A DNA stretch of 64,000 nt, taken from Tyto alba. Taxonomy: Eukaryota; Chordata; Aves; Strigiformes; Tytonidae. This document shows, piece by piece, positions 39,501 to 48,233 of the stretch. How positions within the stretch are numbered: the first letter of the stretch is position 1; each line of letters opens with the position of its first letter. A model generated the notes under the pieces. It made no database searches. It worked only from the letters and a program-made list of their open reading frames with translations, and was not told where the DNA came from. The stretch covers positions 14,258,752 to 14,322,751 of the forward strand of contig NW_024881301.1 in assembly GCF_018691265.1 (NCBI RefSeq). Reading direction: 5' to 3'. The translations under genes and the position numbers were made by a program.

Positions 39501-42500
39501 TGGTTTTCACTGAGATAATGTAGCAGAAAGGAAGGAGGAGAAGTTACTTTATAGTATATGGTTTCAACAACCATATACTGGTGTTCGTTTACTTGCATTT
39601 TTGCAGGTGTAACATCAACTGAATAAAACCTGGGTTTTTTTAGTCTGATGGCATTTTTATTGCTGATCAGCTTTCTCTGTTATGTTTTTGTTCTGTAATA
39701 ATTGCTGTTTAGTAGGTAAATTTAACTGCCTCTTCTGAAAACCATTTTAACTTGTGCACACCAAAATCTAGAAGTACACTGAGCCCTGAATTTGTGTGGT
39801 AGAGTGTGTACAATCAATTTTACAGGATGTGTCATATGTAAGGACTAGATGTGGCCAAATACCTTAGCAGCAGCTTCCAAGTTCTGTGGCCACCTTTATT
39901 TTTTTCATATGCCTTCGGATAGCCTCCATTTCCATCTATGTGCAGCTACTGATACAGCTTTTTTTCAGTTTCAAATGCTCATCTGTAAAGTACTATGACA
40001 GCTGGCTTTTGGAGAGTAGCCTTTGTCCCCACTTCAGCAGTCAGTCCTAGATGGTAGTCTGGCTTCCAGATCCCTATCTGCATTGAACAGAGAAGGGATT
40101 TCACATTTTCCTCACAAGATAAATGAGAGAACAAGAGGTGTTAATGGGTCAAGTCTCCAGCCAGAAAGGAGGGCAAAATAAGATTGGTCATCTGATTCCA
40201 GGTGCTACTCAGTGTAGCAAAAAAAATGCTGACATTGGTCCTGTCTTGGAAATGGGATATCCGAGGCTGTGTAACTGGATTTGCTTGGGCTCCCCTGGGA
40301 GAGGCAGGCCACTTTGTACTCCTTTAGCATAGGGTGTGGTTTCACAATCTCCTTATCTAAGACTCTGCTGCTGCCAGCAAGACTATCCAATCCTACCCCA
40401 GTGGTGGTTCTTCTCCCTGAAGTTGGTAGTAAGCCACTGTGAAACTTCTGGCATTATTTTAGACTCCCTCCATTGCTCTGTGTTTTGAAAATGGGGTTTT
40501 GTTTTGTGTTTTAATAAATTATCCTCAGCTCCAGTTTGGAATTAACGTTTTGTTACAGAATTAGGTCTGTGGCTGTGGAACTTCAAAATGTATGGTGTCT
40601 TGTCCTAGGATTGAGCCTTACTATAAAAAAGATGCACTTAACTACATGTTTTCTTTTGTAATCACATGGGCTTGAATTGCATAAGCACAGTTGCTAACTT
40701 TTGTTTTAGTATATTAACACAATAAAGATTTATGTACTGACATCTGACTAAATTGGAATGCTACACAATTTATTTTGTCTGTGACTGTAGATGCTATGTT
40801 TCAGTGTCTATACGTTTAAATACTTAGAACAGCTAAAGCATAGGCAGATTTGGAAAACTTTGTTAAAGCACGATCATCAAACTGGATTTGTAATAAAAAT
40901 AGTTTCAGAACAGGTGATGTAGATTGTTGGAAAGTAAGTCAGTAGGGCTGTATTGTTATGTTGATGTAATTGTGTGTCTAGATTTATGATACAATTTCCA
41001 TTCTCCATTTGTATTATGTCCTTTTTAACAGAAAGCAGAGCTGATACCAAGCTAACTGGAGTAACTTTGGTGTTTTGCTGCTTGTTGCATGCACACAGGA
41101 ATGGAAAACGAACTCCTTTTTCCCCTCCCCAACGCCGTTTGACCTCTCCCAAGACACCAGCAGCCTGCTAACTACTAAACGTTATTCAAAAAGCCTTTTT
41201 AAAACACATTGTGTACGTTTTTTGTACTAGCTTGCACAGTTTGATACTGTTGGAACTCCTGATAGAAAAATACTTGGAGAGGCTTCTTGTTTGGGAAAAA
41301 AAAAAAAAAAAACCACCACAAACAACCCAAACCCCAAAACATCCATCAAAACACTTTTTTATTTTGGAAGCTTGTCAAATTAAAAGACTAACTCATGATT
41401 AAAAAATGAGAATTTTTGTCCTTTTTGATTGGGTTGGGAGGAGGGAAGTAACCATTAAAATCATTTTAATTACAATTGTTTTGGTAACTAATTTGCTTTG
41501 CATTTCATAGTGTTCAGGATTTGATTAAGATTCCTAAACATCACAAATTTGTAACTGCTTTGTAATATATCAAACTGTTAGTTTTAAAGGATTAAGAAAA
41601 CTGTGTTTTGACAATTGTACAGATGATAGCTTTTAATAGTTTGATATTGCTTCATTTATACCTTAGTATGACTTCAAATAAATGTTTTGTAAGCACTGTC
41701 ATACTTTCTTCATCCTAAGAGAAGTACTTTTTCTGATATGTACTTGTACATTCCTATGGTAATAATTCCATGGAGTAACTAAAATTCTCTAAGCATAGTA
41801 TCCTAAAAAATGCAAACACTTGAGCCATACAAAGATTGAAACCAAAATGCAGTTTGTTGTGAATTATCCCATAGTTTCATTAATCGTATAGTTGTTCCTT
41901 TATGTAAGTCCACAGAACTGTAAACAAGACAGAAAACACCTATAGGTATCTAATATAGTTATACTATAATGCACAAGTATTACGGGTAAGTTCTAATAAA
42001 AAGAGCAGAAAAATTACATGAAATGGCATAATTCTGAGTCTTGCATTCACCAGGAATCTTAAATTTACTCTGAGGATTTTGCAGAAATATGTAAATACAA
42101 AGATTGTATTTCATTGAAAGTAGGTATTCTCTGTAAATGTATATTACTAAATTTAAAAGCATTGTAAAAACAGTGATGTTTTTACTGCTATTCTAGAAGT
42201 GCTGTGAAGTTAATCTGAATTAGATGCATATGCAGAAAATGTACTTGGCTAATATTTAATGTATATTTTGTGTTGCAAATGAAGCGTTACTAAAAGCTCT
42301 GTCAACAAATCACAGGAATTCTGGGAGAATGAAATCCTGTTAATAGCTGTGCTACACCATCCTTTTGATTTCCAAAGCAATCCGTTCTTTTGTAAAAATG
42401 TATACTAGGGTTATTATTACGGTATTCTTTTTATGAATTTCAGTGGAAAAGACTGTATTATTTTTCTTTAAAGAACAGTTTCCAGATTTGTCTTGTTTTG

Positions 42501-42888
42501 AATTACAAGCCTTGATTTTCTGCTATTATGTTCTATTGGTTTTGGCATGGATATACTAAAGCTTTTTTTTTTTTTCCAGCATGTCTTTTCTCCCCTTTGG
42601 TTCTCCTTGTATTTACTACCTTTCTCTTTTTCTTGTTTTGTTTTTGTTTTGTTTTGTTTTTTTGTTTTGGTGTTTTGTTCCTTTCTTAATTGTTTCAGGT
42701 ATTTCTTTCCCCCTCTGGATTCCCCACGGGCTGGATCGAGATGGTCCAGTCATGCCCAGCTCCTTCCTCCTCCTCCTCTGATAGAGCACTCTTGCGATGC
42801 TGACACTGCCAACCTCCAGTATCCTCACCCTCGCAGACGATGTGTATCTCGGCCTCTTAATCTATTACCTGAGAATGAAGGGGTTTAA
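30449..42888 (+). CDS. SEH1L: SEH1L nucleoporin / GATOR2 WD-repeat protein (whole locus)
   Basis: SEH1-like beta-propeller, a subunit of the nuclear pore Y (Nup107-160) complex at NPCs and mitotic kinetochores. It is also part of GATOR2, which relays amino-acid signals to mTORC1 at lysosomes. Coding exons: 30449-30559, 32380-32430, 33473-33619, 35054-35265, 36511-36609, 37695-37835, 38142-38299, 38953-39103, then either 41032-41044 (360 aa) or 42699-42888 (419 aa). All phases agree. WD-type strands end at VKVWD (residues 36-40), TAAVWE (82-87), VVRIYE (138-143) and VRLWK (302-306). Near-identity to the human protein as I recall it makes the assignment firm. The family propeller is six-bladed and open, closed by a blade from NUP85 or from GATOR2 partners. 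Confidence 0.98.
30560..32379 (+). other. SEH1L: SEH1L intron 1
   Basis: 1.8 kb. The first 400 bp are still CpG-rich and contain the minisatellite. The remainder is ordinary AT-rich intron with a poly-T near 31150 and no recognised gene. Confidence 0.85.
30626..30755. repeat. GC-rich minisatellite in SEH1L intron 1
   Basis: Seven tandem copies: three 20-bp units (CCTTCCGTGTCCGCGGGGCA), two 18-bp units with CCTTCC in place of CCGTGT, and two 17-bp units lacking one G. The gradual shortening suggests successive duplications. It starts 67 bp after exon 1. Confidence 0.93.
32380..32430 (+). CDS. SEH1L: SEH1L coding exon 2
   Basis: 51 bp, [17 protein letters not shown], residues 38-54, phase 0 at both ends. 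Acceptor TTTCTCAATAG and donor GTTTGT. It completes the first WD blade (VWD) and is short enough to be skipped in frame. Confidence 0.97.
33473..33619 (+). CDS. SEH1L: SEH1L coding exon 3
   Basis: 147 bp, residues 55-103, beginning [20 protein letters not shown] and ending RGQSHW. It encodes a full WD blade (HSGSVW...[10 protein letters not shown]). Phase 0 at both ends, acceptor CTTGCAG, donor GTGAGA. Confidence 0.98.
35054..35265 (+). CDS. SEH1L: SEH1L coding exon 4
   Basis: 212 bp from [20 protein letters not shown] through [18 protein letters not shown] to ISWNPS; the next serine codon is split with exon 5. It carries the third blade and the linker that follows. Acceptor TTTGCAG and donor GTATGT. 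Reading past the donor gives a short false tail ([11 protein letters not shown]), so splicing here is required. Confidence 0.98.
36309..36338. repeat. Perfect 30-bp palindrome (14-bp arms)
   Basis: GCTATTTTGAAAGT, then the 2-base spacer AG, then the exact reverse complement ACTTTCAAAATAGC. It lies in SEH1L intron 4, about 170 bp before exon 5. The transcript could fold into a 14-bp hairpin, but the loop is too tight for a microRNA precursor. Confidence 0.9.
36511..36609 (+). CDS. SEH1L: SEH1L coding exon 5
   Basis: 99 bp: [20 protein letters not shown] then [12 protein letters not shown], with split codons at both ends. The NSPNIL segment is a small divergence from the mammalian SSPNAM. Acceptor CACCTTTTAG and donor GTATGC. 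Confidence 0.97.
37695..37835 (+). CDS. SEH1L: SEH1L coding exon 6
   Basis: 141 bp: [20 protein letters not shown] then [20 protein letters not shown] and FTLKPL. It forms a blade around VHDIAFAPN...TKDVRIFTL. Split arginine codons on both sides match its neighbours. Acceptor GCTGTGTAG and donor GTGAGC. Confidence 0.98.
38142..38299 (+). CDS. SEH1L: SEH1L coding exon 7
   Basis: 158 bp: [20 protein letters not shown] then a classic WD blade [20 protein letters not shown] followed by DDGCVRLWK. This is the last propeller blade. Acceptor TCTTAAACAG and donor GTAAGA. Confidence 0.98.
38953..39103 (+). CDS. SEH1L: SEH1L coding exon 8
   Basis: 151 bp: [20 protein letters not shown] then a low-complexity serine/asparagine tail [20 protein letters not shown], ending SASR with the arginine codon split. 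The tail after the propeller is the least conserved part (human has TSNPSLGSTIPS here). From this exon splicing can go to either terminal exon. Confidence 0.97.
41032..41044 (+). CDS. SEH1L: SEH1L terminal exon A (short isoform, 360 aa)
   Basis: From acceptor CCTTTTTAACAG the AG of exon 8 plus A gives R, then K-Q-S and TGA at 41042-41044. The human short isoform ends R-K-H-S at the same spot with the same total length (360 aa). A 3' UTR follows to a polyadenylation signal at 41677. Confidence 0.88.
41677..41682 (+). terminator. SEH1L: AATAAA poly(A) signal of SEH1L short isoform
   Basis: Canonical hexamer about 630 bp after the short-isoform stop, followed within 25 bp by T/G-rich sequence (TGTTTTGTAAGCACTGTC). 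Confidence 0.7.
42632..42670. repeat. (TTTTG)n-like simple repeat
   Basis: T-rich run with regularly spaced G just upstream of SEH1L terminal exon B. It extends the polypyrimidine-like region before that acceptor. Confidence 0.75.
42699..42888 (+). CDS. SEH1L: SEH1L terminal exon B (long isoform, 419 aa)
   Basis: After TTGTTTCAG the frame reads [20 protein letters not shown], then [20 protein letters not shown], and ends PENEGV with TAA at 42886-42888. It is a proline-rich, probably disordered tail of 62 residues that matches the human long isoform. A strong T-rich tract precedes the acceptor. Confidence 0.95.
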
Positions 42889-43159
42889 CATGTTGCTTTA
42901 AATAAACTCTGAAGGGCCTTATTCTGGTGTTTGTGAATGCTTCCATTTCTGGCCACCTTTGTATTTCTTCTCTTGTACAGAACATTTTTGAAAGTTTGGT
43001 AACTTCATGCATGTTTTGCAAAACAAACTATACCATTTAGAACATGTTGTTTGTGTATGAAAGGAACATTTTAATCTGTACCCGTTGAACTATGGCAACA
43101 CATACAAACAGTATTAACCATGAGCTATTTACAGAGTAGCTGACTTCAATGTGCCTGTC

Positions 43160-43180
43160 TTTTTTTTTTTTTTTTTTTTT
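43160..43180. repeat. Poly-T tract in SEH1L long 3' UTR
   Basis: About 21 T in a row inside the long-isoform 3' UTR; simple sequence. Confidence 0.75.
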
Positions 43181-43429
43181 CACTATTTGGAATCAGTTTA
43201 CTAGGGTCTTGCTTTTTTTTTCCTTTTTGTATATTGCACTGACAAATGTGAAATATATTATTGAAATTAAACATGCCTTCAAGAAATTGTTAAATAACTA
43301 AAGGATGATATTGGATCAAGTTGTAGAAGAAATAAACCATTCCTGTGTATACCGCGGCAAAATAGTTTGCAGTGTAAGGATTTTCCATCTTGCTGTACAA
43401 ATATTTAAATTTTATAATTATGGTTGACT

Positions 43430-43435
43430 AATAAA
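43430..43435 (+). terminator. SEH1L: AATAAA poly(A) signal of SEH1L long isoform
   Basis: Hexamer about 540 bp after the long-isoform stop, followed by GT-rich sequence, so the 3' UTR probably ends near 43450. An earlier AATAAA at 42900-42905 lies only 12 bp past the stop and is a weaker candidate. Confidence 0.65.
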
Positions 43436-43459
43436 CTTATTCTGAAAGGTCTGTATTAG

Positions 43460-46400
43460 TATGCTTTTTCTTGTAATTAAAAAAAAAGTTTAATAGGCTC
43501 CCTATCAAGGACCTTTTTTGATTCAGGTGTTCGTTCTCATAGCTTTGCTTTTGTGAAGTGTGCCTTTCTGGATGTGCAGCTGTGTATTACATTTTTCTGC
43601 TACAGCGTGTGCTCTGACTTTTCTCAAGGATGTGTTGAAGGTCTGTATAGACTACTAGAGTTGTTGGATTTCAAATTATCTCATAATTCTTTTCCAGTGA
43701 TTGAATAATTCACTTAGGCCATTTTGAATAAATAGTACTAACTTAAAAGCTGCCTTTGTTGACGTGTCAGTGCAGGAACATCATTGCTGCGGATCAGCAT
43801 GCTGGCACTGACTCAGGCTTTGGCTGGTCTGAGGACAAAACTGGACAGTGACCAGATGACAGTGCTAGGGAGGAGCATTACTGTACAGGATGGAGTTGCT
43901 GAGCTTGTTCAGCAGATCTCAGGGGGAGGAATGATAAAGGTGGGCTGGGGCGCAGCAGAAACCCAAAGCGTAACTGTATTTCAGTGTGCTTCTAAAGGGG
44001 CTTATGCTACTCCCTGGATCAGGCTGCCAGTACAAGGTAATGGGGTAATGGAGAGGGCAACCTGCATTCTTCCAAAATGATAGCAAGTTCCTGTGAGTTT
44101 TGCTTGTACTCTGAAAACTTTGTTTGATCAGGTGCTATATTTTTGCTCAGAAACACATTTGTTTCTTGATTTATCTCTGAGGACTCTAGTTTTAATTTAC
44201 TAAAAAACCATGAGAGGTAACTGGTGTTACAGAACGCTTGGTGACTATGTCTGGAAGGAGGCTGCCGATGTTTTTCAGCTAGCGGGAACAGAAGGATGGG
44301 GGAAGAAAAGGTTTAGTAAAAGCAGGGTCTTAGACCTTTTTACCAAGATGTTAAATTTTGTAGAACCATGCCATGCTCTGTATGGTAAACAACAGAACTG
44401 TTACACGATTCAAAAATAAGGCTTAAATGGGGTTAGGAAGTAATATACCTCTGTGGGATAACAAGTAATTCTAAAAAAAAAAAAAAAAAAATCAAAACTT
44501 ACACTGGGATTCATTCCTGAAACAAAACAAACTGTTTGTGGGTACGAAATCAGCGGAATATACTTTTTAAGGTTTAAGCCACTTGTGGAATTTCTGTTCT
44601 AACCCTTTAAAAGGTCACTCCCTTCAATACAGCAATTCATCGTTTCCTTGCTGCGCTTCTACTTGGACCAGGAAAAAACATAGGGCTCCTTCCTAAGCAG
44701 CCATCCAGAAAAGCAAGGGGGCAGGGTCTAGAGATGCTGCTGTTTCCCAATGCTAAAGTTTGTGCTGCGAGACCCTGCAGTCTGTCAAGTATGCCTCAAT
44801 TACTGCAGTGTAACAAAAAGTAGTGTAAGATACATCTAAAGATAATTCTTTACATATCCTTGATAAGCCAGATTTAAGGGAAAGATTCCTACCTCCATTT
44901 TTTTTTTTTTCTTTAAATTTGCTTCTGTTATTCTTTTAGAGCCCAGAATAACCAGTTATGGTAATAATAAAGTAAATGATGAGTTTTTTTCAGCTTTTAA
45001 TCATTTGTTCATAGTTAATTCAGCACGGTCACATTATTTTCTTCTGTGCTGAACATGTATTGCTAGATATCCTGACTAATTCCAGTCACGTTTCTTACTA
45101 ATGGAAACATGGTGTTACAGTTTCAGTACAAACCAGTCATGTTTCCAATATGCTGGCCAAGTACTTTTTACTTCAGTAAAGGAATTTATGCTGGTGGTGT
45201 GGCTAATGGTTGCCCTTCCCCCTGCCTGCCATTTTGCATCCATGTCTCTCCAAACCATTGTTGTCCCACACGTGGGGTCTGGTACCTGGTGTGCAAAAAG
45301 CCAGTCTTACACACAGAGCTGAGATATTTATTTCAAATATGCACAAAGATGGGTGTTAGGCAGCAAATCCATAAAGCTAGCACGCCACACTGAAGAACTA
45401 TTATGTATTTATCTTGTTACATGATTAGTAAAAACCTGCCTAAATTTATGTTCATTGGTCAGTAATTACCATTTCATCAACTATTGATTAATCATGTTTG
45501 AAGTAGCCTTGCTTACTATGCTCCTTAAAGGTGTGGGGGGGCAGATTTCTTTGGTCTTGAACTGAGTCAGTATTTGTCATCTCCCCCTGCTGCTTTTACC
45601 TTCCCCCCAGTTACCACTGACTTTATGCTTCTTAGGCAGCCATCCAGTTTTGGGTGTCTTCTGGGACAGGATGTTCCCCTCTTCTCTGTCGTTTAGTTCC
45701 TCTTCAGTGGTATAGTTGTTAGCAAGGTCTGCATTGCTTACACAAAGTATCAGGCTTACACAATGAAGCCAGTGATCAAAGTTCCTCCTTAGATCAGTGC
45801 AGTGCTTTTGATCCTCAATTAAACAGTCCTGCTACAACCCAGACATTAACTCCAACCTATGGTTTTACTTAGTCTACACCAGGACCTTTCACACTATATC
45901 CTTGACTGCTCACCTCCGCTTCCTCAAACTCATGCTTCTCTCTTCATCATCTCCCTTACTTCTGTGACTCAAGATTGTGAACTGTACTTCTGTGCAGCTT
46001 CTGGGCCCGTGAATGTAAGCAGCAGAACCCCTGGGGGGGGAAGATTATAGAAGGGTTTAGAAAGGGATGATTACAGCAAGTACTTGCAGTATTTTAAATT
46101 TAGCACTTTGTAAGACTGCTGTCCCTTTTCTTCTGAAAGAAGATATGCATTATCCTGTACACTGTCTATGCCCTTGGATCACAGCTCAGCTTGAACCTCC
46201 AGGACTGGAAATAAGTTTTTGGGTCTTGCAGTAACCGGGAGGTGGCTTTGATTTTGTGTGGTTTTGGTTGGTTGGTTTTGAACACATCGGGACACAGTAT
46301 GAACTGATATTGATGTTGAGTGTGTGAATTTTCACTCTCATTCTAGCTTTTTGCAATCTCCATACCAGGAATACAATTGTAGAAGTGCGTATTAAAACTG

Positions 46401-46700
46401 GCCTGAAATAACACTGAATTTGATTTAAATCTTTTGAAGTTGTCATAAACACATACACATATGTTTGGAAGGCAGCTGCTGCCTTCTCATCCTCTACGTA
46501 AAAAAATGTGATATTTATGCTTTGAAATTATAATAATATTACCCAGGTACGGTATATAAATGGCACAACCTTACCTAAGTGACGCATACAGCAACAACAC
46601 GACAGAAAACAAAGTCAGTCATATAAACAACACCTGCCATATAAATAAAAAAATATCACATAAGTAAATCCGATTAAAGTTTTTTTCCTTTTCTGCACGG
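43460..46700. other. Intergenic region between SEH1L and CEP192
   Basis: 3.2 kb of AT-rich sequence. One 98-codon plus-strand frame at 43784-44080 is the only notable open stretch and matches nothing I know. An A run lies near 44473-44490. No gene is called. Confidence 0.7.
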
Positions 46701-46978
46701 CTATTTTGCCCCGGCCCGGAGCAGCAGGGCCTGACCGGCTGGTCAGGCATGACTGGAGACGCAGCTCCCCTGTAGAACCCCGAGCTCCCCACCGGTACCC
46801 GGGATTCACACCCCACGGGTGTCGCAAACACCTGCAACCACCGCCGTCCCCGGGCCCGCTCTGACGGGGCAGCCGCCTCCCGCCTCAGGGACGGGCGGGC
46901 AGCGCCGCGCGGGGGGGGCGGGGCTGGGCTGGGCGGTGCCGCGCGCCCCTCGCCCAATCACCGTGGGCCCCCCCCCGC

Positions 46979-46981
<3 letters not shown>

Positions 46982-47033
<52 letters not shown>
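46982..47033. repeat. (TC)26 microsatellite
   Basis: Uninterrupted 52-bp TC repeat. With the flanking C runs (about 46968-46980 and 47037-47046) it makes a nearly pure polypyrimidine tract of about 80 bp in the CEP192 promoter. Confidence 0.95.
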
Positions 47034-47036
<3 letters not shown>

Positions 47037-47216
47037 TTCCCCCCCCAAACTTTTCCCTCCAATCGCCGGCTCTCGGCTTGGGCTCGCCCATTGGCTGGCG
47101 GCCGGGCGGAGCGGGGCGGGGGCTGTGGAAGCGCGCGCGCGCGCGGGCTCGGGACAGTTGGGGAGGCGAGTGGCGGGAGTTGCGCACGCGCCGCTCGCTC
47201 AGGCTTGCTCTAGGGC

Positions 47217-47281
47217 GGGGGGGGGGGGGGGGTCGCGGTCGCGCGAGTGGTGTGTGTGTGTGTTGGGGGGGGGGGGGGGGG
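47217..47281. repeat. G16 and G17 homopolymers flanking a (TG)n
   Basis: G16 at 47217-47232 and G17 at 47265-47281, with a short TG repeat between them. They are G-quadruplex prone and likely to be unstable or mis-sized in assemblies. Confidence 0.9.
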
Positions 47282-47999
47282 AGCCGCTCCCGTCTCACCG
47301 GGTGAGCCGTGGGGGCGTGGGTGGGTGGGTGTGGTGCCCGCCTGGCCTCTGGGGGGCGCTGCGCTGCGGGGGCGGGGCGCGGCGCGTGCGGAGGGAGAGC
47401 CGTGGTTTGAAGTTTTGGCGGTTGGGCCGCGGCTCCTCCCGTCGCGCTCAGGCGAGTAGCGGCGGGGCGGGCCCTTCGGTAGCTCCGGGTAGAGGGCAAG
47501 AACCGATATTTTCCCCTTTGGGGAAAACGGGTCGTTGGCTCCGCGCCGCTCCCCGTCCCGGCCTGCGTGGCGGGGGCTGCGGTGCTTGCGCGGCGCGCTG
47601 AGGGGGGGGGTAAGGCCCGGGCCTCTGCCTCGGCCGTAGCCTGCCTGAGACGATCGCGTCACGGTGTTTGTAGCTCCCCAGGTGCTCGCTGCTGTGTAAA
47701 TAGAGGAAGGCTGCCTTAGTCCAAGCGGCTTTACAGGCTAAATATAGGTTGGCACGTCTTGTAGTGTCCGAACTCTAACTTGCGGGAGTGCTGCTCTCTT
47801 TAGAAAGTCCAGGAAGGCTTTAAAACCCCGTTGCCCTCGAAAGGCTCGAGGGGAGAGGACTGGAAATAATTTTTAAGCGCGTTTGTGGATAAGGTGGGGT
47901 GGTTGCTAAAGAATATTGGCTGCAATGTAAAAGTAATGTATTTTTGACGGCATTCTTGTGATTTCTGTAACTGTGTAGTTGTTTTGTTCCTACTTTCAG

Positions 48000-48020
48000 A
48001 TGCTGCTGGACCAGGGCTGA
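48000..48020 (+). promoter_or_regulatory. CEP192: uORF at the start of CEP192 exon 2
   Basis: The first base after the acceptor TACTTTCAG is the A of an ATG. It opens a six-codon frame (MLLDQG) ending in TGA at 48018-48020, 46 nt before the main ATG. Its start context depends on the last bases of the unplaced exon 1. Confidence 0.6.
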
Positions 48021-48066
48021 TTGTGTTGCCAAGCAGAGTTCTATTTTAAGCAACTTGTGCAGGACG

Positions 48067-48233
48067 ATGGAAGACTTCAGAAATATTGCAGATGAGACGT
48101 TTCCAAGCTTCTTGGGCTATTCATTGAGTAGCAGTGCCAGTGTCGTTTTTGAAAATGTTACTATTTCCTCAAACCCTGGTTTACCTGTTGCAGCTTCAAC
48201 TGTTGCTAGGAGTAAAATGGGCTGTGACAACAG
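48067..48233 (+). CDS. CEP192: CEP192 coding exon 1
   Basis: 167 bp: MEDFRNIADETFPSFLGYSL then SSSASVVFENVTISSNPGLP and a short diverged end at DN. ATG context GACGATGG has A at -3 and G at +4 (strong). Human begins MEDFRGIAEESFPSFL and shares the ENVT.SSN.GLPVA block. Donor GTAAGA; the arginine codon is split. Confidence 0.96.

Larger units (their letters stand above)
46830..47660 (+). promoter_or_regulatory. CEP192: CEP192 CpG-island promoter
   Basis: GC-rich block upstream of CEP192 coding exon 1. It has three CCAAT boxes (46954-46958, 47059-47063, and inverted at 47090-47094), an NRF1-like GCGCACGCGCC near 47182, an E2F-like TTTTGGCGG at 47413-47421 and a CHR-like TTTGAA at 47406-47411. 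A non-coding exon 1 probably lies here; GTGAGC at 47301 and GTAAGG at 47610 are possible donors. No TATA box was seen. Confidence 0.75.

Noticed and set aside
42900..42905. AATAAA 12 bp after the SEH1L long-isoform stop
   Set aside because: It would leave an extremely short 3' UTR and no clear GU-rich element follows; 43430 is preferred.
46819..47662. Frames up to 260 codons on both strands in the CEP192 promoter
   Set aside because: They read through (TC)26 and G runs (SLSLSL, RERERE, GGGG) and have no conserved content.
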